Shown in pieces: positions 18,832 to 26,459 of a DNA stretch of 36,954 nt (within the stretch, counting starts at the first letter, position 1; each line of letters starts with the position of its first letter). Source of the stretch: an uncultured Clostridium sp. (GTDB lineage: Bacteria > Bacillota > Clostridia > TANB77 > CAG-508); contig CAOJRU010000018.1 of assembly GCA_948442365.1 (NCBI GenBank), positions 1 through 36,954 on the forward strand, given 5' to 3'. The notes under the pieces were generated by a model. It was not told where the DNA came from, searched no databases, and saw nothing but the letters and a program-made list of their open reading frames with translations. The translations under genes and the position numbers were made by a program.

Positions 18832-19230
18832 ATGTTTCAAATTAATCATGTTACCATCAGTGTAACCAATATGAAGAAAAGTGTAAACTTTTACAAGAAA
18901 TTTGGATTTAAAGAATATAAGTCATGGAAAGCACAAGATGAAAGTATAGAAATAAATATGTTGAAATTAGGAGATATGGTATTAGAAATATTTTGCTATC
19001 AAGAAAATAAGAAGTTACCAGAAACAGCAAAGAGTACAGCAACTGATTTACCAGTAATAGGAACCAAACATTTTGCTTTAGGAGTAGATGAGATAGAAAA
19101 AGCAAAAAGCTTTGTGATAGAGAATAATATCTATGAAAACATGGAGATAAAAGTAGGAAGACTAGGAAAACCATACTTTTTCATTCATGATCCAGATGGA
19201 ATATTAATAGAAATAATTGAAAATGGATAA
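18832..19230 (+). CDS. VOC-superfamily (glyoxalase/bleomycin-resistance fold) protein
   Basis: 132 residues, one VOC module of two beta-alpha-beta-beta-beta repeats. The start MFQINHVTISVTNMKKSVNFYKKFGF has the typical first metal ligand (H6) and the NFYxxxGF motif; the second half has GTKHFALGV with another histidine (near residue 82) and ends in PYFFIHDPDGILIEIIE, where the penultimate glutamate is the usual last ligand. Likely metal-binding and dimeric. Substrate unknown. Its ribosome site AGGAGG overlaps the permease stop region, so the two are in one operon. Confidence 0.87.
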   Translation: MFQINHVTISVTNMKKSVNFYKKFGFKEYKSWKAQDESIEINMLKLGDMVLEIFCYQENKKLPETAKSTATDLPVIGTKHFALGVDEIEKAKSFVIENNIYENMEIKVGRLGKPYFFIHDPDGILIEIIENG

Positions 19231-19244
19231 AAGGGGGAATTAAA

Positions 19245-19772
19245 ATGAAAGTGTATTTAGTAAGACATGGTCAGACAGACACGAATATAGAAAGAAAATA
19301 TAATTATAGAAATGAAGATATCAATGAAAAGGGAATACAACAAGCAGAAGAATTAAAAGAAAAAATAAGAGATATGGACTTTGATGTAATCTATTGTTCA
19401 CCTTTATTAAGAGCTAGACATACAGCCAATATTATAAATTCAAAAAATAAGGAAATAATAACTGATAACAGATTAGAAGAAAGAAAACATGGAAATTTGG
19501 AAGGAAAGTCAATAGAATGCACAAATCGTGAAATTTATTGGACTTATCCTACCAATACTATCTATGGAACAGAAGAAACCGTTCAAAACTTATTTGAAAG
19601 AGTAAATGATTTTCTAAATGAGCTAAAAAGTAAGAATTATGACAAAGTATTAGTGGTAGCTCATAAGGGGATTTCTAGAGCATTTGATGCCTATTTTTAT
19701 GGAATACCTAAAGATGGAAAATTCTTAAAATTAGGACTAGATAATGCAGAGATAAAAGAATACGAATTATAG
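19245..19772 (+). CDS. Histidine phosphatase family (phosphoglycerate-mutase-like) protein
   Basis: 175 residues with the catalytic LVRHGQTDTN (R7, H8 phospho-acceptor), the SPLLRARHTA motif, ERKHGNLEG containing the catalytic acid, and VVAHKGISRA with the second histidine. This is the complete histidine phosphatase set. Members act on phosphosugars, nucleotides or cobalamin intermediates, and nothing in the context (permease, VOC, alanine racemase) fixes the substrate. Ribosome site AAAGGGGG lies just upstream. Confidence 0.88.
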   Translation: MKVYLVRHGQTDTNIERKYNYRNEDINEKGIQQAEELKEKIRDMDFDVIYCSPLLRARHTANIINSKNKEIITDNRLEERKHGNLEGKSIECTNREIYWTYPTNTIYGTEETVQNLFERVNDFLNELKSKNYDKVLVVAHKGISRAFDAYFYGIPKDGKFLKLGLDNAEIKEYEL

Positions 19773-19801
19773 AGTAAAGAAAAGCAGTAAGGAGAAATTA
19801 A

Positions 19802-20920
19802 ATGAGTCAGGGAGAAATTACAAGACCAACCATAATGGAAATCAATGTAAATAATTTTAAACACAATATAGAGCAAATTAAAAACAAGTTAAATCCCAAT
19901 ACCATTATTATGCCAATCATGAAAGCAAATGCTTATGGAACCTACATAAATACAAGATTAGACATTGTGAATGAATTTCAAATAATAGGTTTAGCAACAG
20001 TAGATGAAGGGGTCGAAATGAGAAATCTTGGTTATGAAAAAGAGATTTTTATATTAAATCAACCAGCAGCAAGTGAAATTGGTAAGATATCAGAAAATAA
20101 TTTAATAATAGGAATATCTTCTAAAGAATTTTTACAAGAAATACAAAAACAGTCGAAAGAAATAAGAGTTCATATAGAAATAGAAACAGGAATGGGAAGA
20201 ACAGGGATTACTTTAGAACAAATACCAAGTTTTATGAAACAGATAAATCAGAGCAACTGTATAAAAATAGAAGGTATTTATACACATTTATCATCACCTG
20301 ATATAGATCCATTATATACAAAAGAACAATTAAGAACTTTTAACAAAGCGGTAGAAAGGATAACAGCACAAGTAGAAGGTATTAAATATATTCATGCCAA
20401 TGCTTCGAATGGAATGATAAATTTTCCAGAAGCACATTATAACTTAGTAAGACCTGGTATGATTATGTATGGTTATGAATCAGCAACAGGAGTACAAGAA
20501 AAAATAAAATTGAAACCAGTAGCAAAATTAAAATCAAAAATAACTTTTTTAAAAGCAGTACAAGAAGGAATAAGTATTAGTTATGGTAAAACTTATACAA
20601 CACAAAGAGAAAGTAAAATAGCTACCGTTCCCATTGGCTATGCCGATGGGTTTAGAAGATGTCACTCTAACAATGGGTATGTAGTAATTGGCAATCAAAA
20701 AGTTCCAATTGTAGGTAAAGTATGTATGGATAGTTTCATGGTAGATGTAACAGAATTAAAAGAGGTACAAGTAGGAGACGATGTATGGATTTGGGACAAT
20801 GAAAAAATAACGTTAGAGGAAGTGGCTAATAGATGTGATACCATTAATTATGAAATCATTAGTACCATATCCAACAGGGTTCCAAGAGTATTTGTAAATG
20901 CAAAAAAGGATTTGGAATAA
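19802..20920 (+). CDS. alr: Alanine racemase
   Basis: PLP-dependent racemase making D-alanine for peptidoglycan. 372 residues: MKANAYG carries the PLP lysine K41, HIEIETGMGRTGI and RPGMIMYG are barrel motifs, SISYGKTY (258-265) supplies the catalytic tyrosine, and the C-terminal beta domain contains VPIGYADGFRR and VGKVCMDSFMVDVT. After K41 the usual GHG is replaced by GTY, so this is somewhat divergent from textbook Alr; another fold-type III racemase specificity cannot be excluded. Last gene of the permease cluster. Its stop codon lies inside a hairpin shared with the convergent SPFH gene. Confidence 0.9.
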   Translation: MSQGEITRPTIMEINVNNFKHNIEQIKNKLNPNTIIMPIMKANAYGTYINTRLDIVNEFQIIGLATVDEGVEMRNLGYEKEIFILNQPAASEIGKISENNLIIGISSKEFLQEIQKQSKEIRVHIEIETGMGRTGITLEQIPSFMKQINQSNCIKIEGIYTHLSSPDIDPLYTKEQLRTFNKAVERITAQVEGIKYIHANASNGMINFPEAHYNLVRPGMIMYGYESATGVQEKIKLKPVAKLKSKITFLKAVQEGISISYGKTYTTQRESKIATVPIGYADGFRRCHSNNGYVVIGNQKVPIVGKVCMDSFMVDVTELKEVQVGDDVWIWDNEKITLEEVANRCDTINYEIISTISNRVPRVFVNAKKDLE

Positions 20921-20931
20921 TCTCCAAATCC
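20908..20931 (-). terminator. Hairpin between convergent alr and SPFH genes
   Basis: GGATTTGGA (20908-20916) pairs with TCCAAATCC (20923-20931). Read on the reverse strand it is followed by six T residues (complement of 20902-20907), so it best serves the SPFH gene. On the forward strand the T-tract is interrupted. It includes the alr stop codon. Confidence 0.7.
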
Positions 20932-20941
20932 CTATGTATTT

Positions 20942-21865
20942 TTATTCTTTATCTGCTTTTTTAGTAGATTTTTTATCGGTTACTATTTCCTTTATAGCAC
21001 CTAATGAACTTAAAGCACTGGTTGCTTCAAAAGGAATAAATATCTTATTGGCATCACCTTTGGCAACTTCTTCTAAAGCTTCTAAAGATTTTAATTGAAC
21101 TAATTTATCATTTGGATCTGCTTTTTTCATAGCATCATAAATCATTTGAATTTCTTTTGCCTTAGCATCAGCGACTTCTTTAATAGCTTGTGCTTCACCA
21201 GTAGCCCTTCTGATTCTAGCTTCTTTATCAGCTTCAGCCTCTAAAATAGCTGCTTGCTTTTTACCTTCAGCAATGGTAATAGCAGATTGTCTTTGTGCTT
21301 CAGACTCTAAAATTAAAGCTCTTTTATTTCTTTCGGCATTCATTTCTTTTTCCATTGCATCTCTGATATCAGCAGGAGGTGTAATATCTTTAATTTCAAC
21401 ACGATCAATTTTACATCCCCATTTATCAGTTGCTTCATCCAAAACCACTCTTAATTGGTTATTAATGCCATCTCTTGAACTAAAGGTTTCGTCTAAATCC
21501 ATTTTACCAATAATATCACGAATGGTGGTAATGGCTAAATATTCAATACCTTTCTTTAAACTTTGAATTTCATATACTGCCTTAGCAGGATCGGTTATTT
21601 GATAGAAAACAACCGTATCAATTGTAATGGTAACATTATCTTTCGTAATAACACCTTGAGGTGGAACATCCATAGTTTGTTGTTTTAAACTAACAACACT
21701 TCTTACATGATCAAAAAATGGAATGATGATAGTAAGACCAGCATCAGCCACCTTATAGAATTTTCCTAATCTTTCAATGATGTATACCTCAGATTGTTTA
21801 ACAATTTTAATAGACATAGCTGCTATAATTAAAATAATAACAAGTAAAACTAATAAAAATGCCAT
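20942..21865 (-). CDS. SPFH/band-7 domain protein (QmcA/paraslipin type)
   Basis: A 307-residue stomatin/prohibitin-family membrane protein. An N-terminal transmembrane helix (2-18) is followed by the band-7 core: KQSEVYIIERLGKFYKV, GLTIIIPFFDHV, QQTMDVPPQGVITKDN and the paraslipin-like ITPPADIRDAMEKEMNAERNKRA. A long coiled coil rich in Ala, Glu and Lys (about 175-245) drives oligomerisation, and the C-terminus is charged. Such proteins form membrane microdomain scaffolds. It is preceded by nfeD, its standard partner. Ribosome site AAGGAGG on the reverse strand. Confidence 0.93.
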   Translation of the reverse strand: MAFLLVLLVIILIIAAMSIKIVKQSEVYIIERLGKFYKVADAGLTIIIPFFDHVRSVVSLKQQTMDVPPQGVITKDNVTITIDTVVFYQITDPAKAVYEIQSLKKGIEYLAITTIRDIIGKMDLDETFSSRDGINNQLRVVLDEATDKWGCKIDRVEIKDITPPADIRDAMEKEMNAERNKRALILESEAQRQSAITIAEGKKQAAILEAEADKEARIRRATGEAQAIKEVADAKAKEIQMIYDAMKKADPNDKLVQLKSLEALEEVAKGDANKIFIPFEATSALSSLGAIKEIVTDKKSTKKADKE

Positions 21866-21959
21866 GATTTTTTCCTCCTTATATTATAATATGTAACTAC
21901 AAAATTACGATGTAATTTTATAGCAATTATCTGTAATGAGCAAAGCTCTAACAGTTAAT

Positions 21960-22391
21960 TTATTTTTCAATTGGTGTTACAATTGCTTTCACACCTTTTA
22001 TTTCTTTTATTTCTACTTCAGTACCTTGTGGAATATTCATGTCATTAAATCCCATAGCAGACCAAACTTCACCTTCTACTTTTATTTGCCCACAAGATTC
22101 AATGGAATTAATGTCTTTTGTTACAATACCAGTTTTACCAACTGTTGAGTATACATTTGTTTTAATGCCTTCTTTTTTGTTGACAAATTTTTGGACAAAA
22201 GGTTTAGTTGCAAAAATTAAAATAGTGGAAGATAAAACAAATACGGAAGTTTGAATGATTAAATTATCAGTAAAAAAACTAACAATCATGGTAAGTAAAG
22301 CACCTACCGAAAACCAAAAAATTAGAAATCCTACTGTCATAATTTCAATAATTAGACATATTCCAGCGATAATTAACCATATTTGCCACAT
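21960..22391 (-). CDS. NfeD family protein (short form)
   Basis: A 143-residue short NfeD: three closely spaced hydrophobic segments (about 3-21, 23-40 and 44-64), followed by a soluble OB-fold domain with STVGKTGIVTKDI and GQIKVEGEVWSAMGF, the family pattern, ending in GVKAIVTPIEK. It lacks the serine-protease domain of long NfeD. It acts with the SPFH protein downstream on the same strand in membrane organisation. Ribosome site AAAGGAGG. First gene of a two-gene operon with a 94-bp internal gap containing an AAAATTAC/GTAATTTT hairpin (21901-21919). Confidence 0.92.
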   Translation of the reverse strand: MWQIWLIIAGICLIIEIMTVGFLIFWFSVGALLTMIVSFFTDNLIIQTSVFVLSSTILIFATKPFVQKFVNKKEGIKTNVYSTVGKTGIVTKDINSIESCGQIKVEGEVWSAMGFNDMNIPQGTEVEIKEIKGVKAIVTPIEK

Positions 22392-22423
22392 GAAATATTC
22401 CTCCTTTGCTAGTAACTGGTACT

Positions 22424-22429
22424 ATTATA
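22424..22429 (-). promoter_or_regulatory. Extended -10 promoter of nfeD-SPFH
   Basis: On the reverse strand the sequence reads TGGTATAAT, an extended -10 (TGN-TATAAT), about 33 bp upstream of the nfeD start. The -35 region (22447-22452) is weak, as is common for extended -10 promoters. Confidence 0.6.
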
Positions 22430-22511
22430 CCATATATTTATGAAAAAAGAAATAGTTTTATGTTAAATTTGGGAAATTCTATATAGATATGTAAAATATT
22501 TCCAAAAACTA

Positions 22512-22540
22512 TTGACTTTTGTAATATATTATCCTATTAT
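22512..22540 (+). promoter_or_regulatory. Distal promoter candidate upstream of the Rpn-family gene
   Basis: TTGACT (22512-22517), 17-bp spacer, TATTAT (22535-22540). It would give a leader of about 190 nt. Confidence 0.4.
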
Positions 22541-22690
22541 TGTAACATAATTTATTCGATAAAAATTTAGTTTCATAATTTGATTATCAACAAATTTAAT
22601 CTTAAAATTCCAACCTAAAGAAAAAGAAAGAAAATAAGAAGGAAAATCTAAAAATAAAAGAATATAGATGAATTTACTTAAAAATCAATA

Positions 22691-22720
22691 TTGACATATA
22701 AATAAAAAAGAAATTATAAT
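22691..22720 (+). promoter_or_regulatory. Proximal promoter of the Rpn-family gene
   Basis: TTGACA (22691-22696), 18-bp spacer, TATAAT (22715-22720). Transcription would start about 8-10 bases before the ATG at 22736, giving a very short leader. Confidence 0.6.
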
Positions 22721-22735
22721 GAAAGAGAGAAATAT

Positions 22736-23749
22736 ATGAAAGAATTTAATTATCAAGATTATTTAAAATATCAAAGGATAAGAAAACAAGAAGCAGAAGG
22801 AATATTTGAATTAAGAGAACCTGAAGTATTATATAAAGTACATCAGCCACATGATAAAATATTTAAAATTGTTTTGGATGAAAAAAATCAAGTGGTTGAA
22901 TTACTAAATAGACTGTTACCACTGCAACCTAAATTAAGGATAGACGAAATTGAAAAATACAATACAGAATATATTAATTATAGATTTCAAAAAAGTGAAT
23001 CAGATATTGTTTATAAGATGAAAAATAAAGAGATCTTCTTTTTAATAGAGCATCAAAGAAAAATTGATTACAATATGCCAAAGAGAATTTTGGAATACGA
23101 AGTAGAAATTATAAAAGAGGCTGTAAAAGGTAGAAAAATGACGAAAAAAGATCATAAATTACCAACAGTAATACCAATTGTTATTTATACAGGAAGTGGA
23201 AAATGGGATGTAGAAAATTATATCAAAGAATGTCAAGAAATCTTAAAAGGTGCAGATAGTATTAAATTAGGAGAATATTATATAGTAGATGCTAATAATT
23301 ACACAAATGAGGAATTAGAGAAAGATAAACTATTTTTATATAAAATGTTATTGTTGGAAAAGTTAAAGACAGAAAAAGAGATATTCAATATGTTAAGCAA
23401 TACAATAGAAAAAGAGCATAGAGAAGAAAACCGTATTATTTTAAAAAGAATTATTGCTTTTATTTTAGAAGAAAAGTTGAAACCACAAGATAGAGAAAAT
23501 TTATTAAAAAAATTGGAAAAGGAGGATAAAGATATGGTTTTAGAAGTAATTAGAAAAGAGAATGAAAGATTAATAAAAATGGGAAAAAGAGAAGGAATAA
23601 AAGAAGGAATAAAAGAAGGAATAAAAAAAGGAAAAAAAGCTATTGTAATAAAAATGATAAAAAATAAAATGGATGAAAATAGCATTAAGTTAATAACGGA
23701 AATTACGCAAAAAGAATTAGAAGAGATTAAGAAGACAATCAATGAATAA
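22736..23749 (+). CDS. Rpn-family (PD-(D/E)XK) nuclease / putative transposase-like protein
   Basis: 337 residues. The N-terminal half has the Rpn/YhgA-like arrangement: PHDKIFKIVLDEKNQVVELLNRLLP (about 39-63), SESDIVYKM (an acidic strand, near 91) and IFFLIEHQRKID (E-x-Q core, near 99-110), then PTVIPIVIYTGSGKW. This is the PD-(D/E)XK nuclease fold found in recombination-promoting nucleases. The C-terminus is a charged helix with the tandem REGIKEGIKEGIKKGKK, typical of the family's tail. Such genes are often mobile or multi-copy. It has its own promoter and a terminator that runs into the next ORF. Confidence 0.82.
   Translation: MKEFNYQDYLKYQRIRKQEAEGIFELREPEVLYKVHQPHDKIFKIVLDEKNQVVELLNRLLPLQPKLRIDEIEKYNTEYINYRFQKSESDIVYKMKNKEIFFLIEHQRKIDYNMPKRILEYEVEIIKEAVKGRKMTKKDHKLPTVIPIVIYTGSGKWDVENYIKECQEILKGADSIKLGEYYIVDANNYTNEELEKDKLFLYKMLLLEKLKTEKEIFNMLSNTIEKEHREENRIILKRIIAFILEEKLKPQDRENLLKKLEKEDKDMVLEVIRKENERLIKMGKREGIKEGIKEGIKKGKKAIVIKMIKNKMDENSIKLITEITQKELEEIKKTINE
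23591..23626 (+). repeat. Three 12-bp tandem repeats in the Rpn-family gene
   Basis: GAAGGAATAAAA occurs three times in a row (23591-23602, 23603-23614, 23615-23626), encoding EGIK three times. Unit number may vary between strains without changing the frame, since 12 is a multiple of three. Confidence 0.9.
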
Positions 23750-23754
23750 AATTA

Positions 23755-23800
23755 AAAAAAATGCACATAACAATAAAAAGAAAGAGAGTGTGCATTTTTT
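23755..23800 (+). terminator. Terminator of the Rpn-family gene, abutting the next ORF
   Basis: AAAAAATGCACA (23755-23766) pairs with TGTGCATTTTTT (23789-23800) around a 22-nt loop, with an A-tract before and a T-tract within the 3' arm. The ATG of the next ORF starts at 23801, directly after the last T. Confidence 0.8.
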
Positions 23801-23992
23801 ATGAAAGAAAAAAGTAAAAAAGAGGAAAAAGAAAAACAAGTAGAATATGGAGTGGCAGAAGTAGGGGAAGATGCCACAAAATATGGAGAATTTATATCTT
23901 CTTATTTTGCATGGGTATCTTTACCAGAGCAAAAAGAAAAGGTAGAAGAATTGCAAGATATAACAAAGGAGAAAAAACATAAAAAAGATTAA
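23801..23992 (+). CDS. Small charged protein of unknown function
   Basis: A 63-residue ORF, KEKSKKEEKEKQVEYGVAEV then a more ordered middle (GEDATKYGEFISSYFAWVSLPEQ, residues 22-44) and a lysine-rich tail. The central aromatic block is unlike random AT-rich sequence and argues for a real gene. The only ribosome-site candidate, GAAAGAGAG (about 23780-23788), is in the loop of the terminator hairpin that ends right at the ATG, so expression would depend on read-through and on that hairpin. I do not recognise a family. Confidence 0.45.
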   Translation: MKEKSKKEEKEKQVEYGVAEVGEDATKYGEFISSYFAWVSLPEQKEKVEELQDITKEKKHKKD

Positions 23993-24057
23993 TAAATAGT
24001 AAAAAAAAGAGAAAGAATGAGAAAAAGTGATAAAAATAAAATCAAAAAGTAGAAGAA

Positions 24058-24074
24058 GGTCAAAGAAAGTCAAA
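24058..24074 (+). promoter_or_regulatory. CtsR operator 1
   Basis: GGTCAAA-GAA-AGTCAAA, an exact fit to the CtsR heptad repeat RGTCAAA-N3-RGTCAAA. It lies 9 bp upstream of the -35 of the ctsR promoter. Confidence 0.92.
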
Positions 24075-24082
24075 AAATAGTA

Positions 24083-24110
24083 TTGAAAAAATAAAAAAAA
24101 CGAGTATAAT
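24083..24110 (+). promoter_or_regulatory. Promoter of ctsR-mcsA-mcsB-clpC
   Basis: TTGAAA (24083-24088), 16-bp spacer, TATAAT (24105-24110), flanked on both sides by identical CtsR operators. Confidence 0.8.
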
Positions 24111-24119
24111 TATATTGTA

Positions 24120-24136
24120 GGTCAAAGAAAGTCAAA
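24120..24136 (+). promoter_or_regulatory. CtsR operator 2
   Basis: The same 17-base GGTCAAA-GAA-AGTCAAA as operator 1, beginning 62 bp further on. It lies at or just after the expected transcription start. Confidence 0.92.
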
Positions 24137-24215
24137 GACAAAAACTAATAGTAATAAAAGAACATATAAAAAAGTAGGGAGCTATAATTATTAATAAAGA
24201 TAGGAGATGAGAAGA

Positions 24216-24659
24216 GTGAGAATGTCAGATATTATAGAAGAATTTATCAAAGAATTATTTGATGAAGAGGATAGTATAGAAATACAAAGAAATGAATTAG
24301 CGGAGCAATTTAACTGTGTACCATCACAAATAAACTATGTCATAGCAACTAGATTTAAACCATCACAAGGTTACTATGTAGAAAGTAGAAGAGGCGGAGG
24401 AGGTCATATTACAATAAAAAAGGTAAATAACACAAAATCTGACTACATCATGCATATCATAAATAATATAGGAAGTGAAATAACATCCAATGAAGTAGAT
24501 ATATTGATTAGTGACTTTCTAACATATGAAATCATTGAAGCGAAAGAAGCGAAATTGTTAAAAGTGGCGACCAGTGATAATGTTTTACAATTAAATCAAC
24601 AAGAAAAAGATAAAGTAAGAGCTAGAATATTCAAAAATATGTTATTAAATTTAGATTGA
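24216..24659 (+). CDS. ctsR: Transcriptional repressor CtsR
   Basis: Represses class III heat-shock genes (clp family). The protein has an N-terminal winged helix: SDIIEEFIKELFDEE, RNELAEQFNCVPSQINYVIATRF, then YVESRRGGGGHITI. The four-glycine wing loop is the segment that acts as heat sensor in Bacillus CtsR and lies next to arginines recognised by the McsB system. The C-terminal dimer domain follows. Start: GTG at 24216 sits nine bases after TAGGAG; the ATG at 24207 is directly against that site and the ATG at 24222 is also possible, so the start is uncertain by a few residues. Autoregulated through two operators. Confidence 0.93.
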   Translation: MRMSDIIEEFIKELFDEEDSIEIQRNELAEQFNCVPSQINYVIATRFKPSQGYYVESRRGGGGHITIKKVNNTKSDYIMHIINNIGSEITSNEVDILISDFLTYEIIEAKEAKLLKVATSDNVLQLNQQEKDKVRARIFKNMLLNLD

Positions 24660-24819
24660 TGATTTTTGGGGAAACCTTTAATTGTGTGAGCATTAAGTGA
24701 ACTTACAGATAAGAAATACTTTTAGGCAGAGAGAAAAAATCATGATAAAGTAAGTGATGGGAATGTAATAGCGATAAATATAAGAAAATCCAAAATCATA
24801 AAAGGGAGGTAATTTAAAA

Positions 24820-25386
24820 ATGTTATGTGATAATTGTGGAAAAAAAGAAGCGAATGTAAGATATTCAGAAAATATAAATGGAAGAAAAAAAGAGTTGAAT
24901 TTATGTGAAGAATGTAGTAAAAAGCTAGGAATAACCAATCTGGATTTTAGTATGCCAATTGATTTTTCAAGTTTTTTCGGAGAATTTATGGAGGATTTTG
25001 CAACACCGGAATTTATGCCACTATGGAATGAAATCAAAACTTTAAAATGCAATCAGTGTGGCTATACTTTTGAAGATATAGCAAGTCACGGAAAATTAGG
25101 ATGTGGAAATTGTTATGAAGTATTCCAAGAAAGATTAGATCCTATTATTAGAAGAATACAAGGAGCGAATCAACATGTAGGTAGAATGGGAAAAATAATT
25201 GATAATAAAATAGAACAAAAAATGGGAAATGCATCCCAAAAAGAAGAAAAAATAAATCAATCACCAGAAAACAGTCACTTGGAACAACTACAGGGACAAT
25301 TAAAACAAGCCATTAAAGAGGAAAGATATGAAGAAGCGGCAAAAATAAGAGATGAAATCAAAAGAATCGAAAAAAACAAGGAATAA
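24820..25386 (+). CDS. mcsA: McsA, activator of the McsB arginine kinase
   Basis: 188 residues with four CxxC zinc motifs (MLCDNCG, LCEECSK, KCNQCGY and CGNC) in the first 100 residues, and a C-terminal UVR motif, EQLQGQLKQAIKEERYEEAAKIRDEIKRIE. This is the standard McsA layout. McsA binds McsB, activates it and modulates CtsR. Ribosome site GGGAGG. A 160-bp gap after ctsR holds no gene; ends of it (24658-24668 and 24789-24799) can pair. Confidence 0.95.
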   Translation: MLCDNCGKKEANVRYSENINGRKKELNLCEECSKKLGITNLDFSMPIDFSSFFGEFMEDFATPEFMPLWNEIKTLKCNQCGYTFEDIASHGKLGCGNCYEVFQERLDPIIRRIQGANQHVGRMGKIIDNKIEQKMGNASQKEEKINQSPENSHLEQLQGQLKQAIKEERYEEAAKIRDEIKRIEKNKE

Positions 25387-25426
25387 ACCAGATGTCTTAA
25401 AATTTAATTAAGAAGGAGGAATAAAA

Positions 25427-26440
25427 ATGAATTGGTATTTGCAAAGCAATGAAAATTCAGATGTAGCAAAAAGCACAAGAATAAGACTAGCTAGAAATTT
25501 ACATGATTTTAAATTTAATTTAACCAAAAAAGAAGAGATGGAAGCTTTAGAAAATAAAATAAAAGAGGGGTTATATTCCATTGGTTATGGTTTAAGATTT
25601 TTTAAATTAAAAGATATGGATGACATTACAAAAATGAGTTTAGTAGAGAAAAACTTAATTAGTCCAGAATTTGTATTAAATAAAAATGATACAGGTAGTA
25701 TTTTAATCAATGATGAAGAAAATATAGGTATCATGATAGGAAATGAAGACCACTTAGAAATACAAGTATTTAGTTGTGGATTAGACTTAGAAAACACCTT
25801 AAATTTAGCCATTGAAATGGATCAGAAAATAGAAGAAATATTAGGATATGCGATTCATAAAAAATATGGTTATTTAACAGCATGTCCAAACAATGTAGGA
25901 ACAGGATTAAAAGCTTCTGTTATGGTGCATTTACCAGCACTTTCCAGAACAAAGAATACAAAAAAAGTATTAGATGCCATTAATAGTTTTGGTATTAATA
26001 TTAGAGGGGTTTATGGAGAAAATACGGAAAGTACAGGAGACATGTATCAAATTTCTAATAAGCAGACATTGGGAATTACAGAAAAAGAAATCATACAAAA
26101 TCTAATGGTAATTGTGGAAAAAATTGTGAAACAAGAAAGACAAGCCAGAAAAATTTTAGCAAAAGACGATATTGCTTTAGAAGATTTAATTTATAGAAGC
26201 TATGGGATTTTAAAGCACTGTAGGAAAATTTCTTCCGAAGAAACAAGAACATTGCTATCTGATATTAAGTTAGGAACAGATTTGGGAATTTTAAAAGAGT
26301 TAACCGATTTGAAAGTACAAAAGTTGTATCTTTATACGAAACCAGCTAATTTACAAAAGTTTTTGGGTGAACAGTATGAGGCGTTGGAAAGGGATATTAA
26401 ACGAGCTGAGGTTATCAAACAGATTTTAGAGGAAAAATAA
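25427..26440 (+). CDS. mcsB: Protein-arginine kinase McsB
   Basis: Phosphorylates arginine residues on CtsR and damaged proteins, marking them for ClpC-ClpP. 337 residues with the phosphagen-kinase fold: STRIRLARNL (16-25) and NEDHLEIQ (near 106-113) contribute to nucleotide binding, TACPNNVGTGLKASVMVHLP holds the reactive cysteine motif, and RGVYGENTES the flexible loop. It starts 40 bp after mcsA with ribosome site AAGGAGGA and ends 19 bp before clpC. Confidence 0.96.
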   Translation: MNWYLQSNENSDVAKSTRIRLARNLHDFKFNLTKKEEMEALENKIKEGLYSIGYGLRFFKLKDMDDITKMSLVEKNLISPEFVLNKNDTGSILINDEENIGIMIGNEDHLEIQVFSCGLDLENTLNLAIEMDQKIEEILGYAIHKKYGYLTACPNNVGTGLKASVMVHLPALSRTKNTKKVLDAINSFGINIRGVYGENTESTGDMYQISNKQTLGITEKEIIQNLMVIVEKIVKQERQARKILAKDDIALEDLIYRSYGILKHCRKISSEETRTLLSDIKLGTDLGILKELTDLKVQKLYLYTKPANLQKFLGEQYEALERDIKRAEVIKQILEEK

Positions 26441-26459
26441 ACAGAAAAGGAGAAGTAAA

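Larger units (their letters stand above)
22430..22735. other. AT-rich divergent intergenic region
   Basis: About 300 bp between the nfeD promoter and the Rpn-family gene, very AT-rich. It holds two forward promoter candidates (22512-22540 and 22691-22720). I see no ORF with a ribosome site, no tRNA and no strong hairpin. Confidence 0.6.

Noticed and set aside
24660..24819. A gene or riboswitch in the ctsR-mcsA gap
   Set aside because: No frame with a ribosome site and no compact structure beyond a loose long-range pairing; it looks like a plain spacer.
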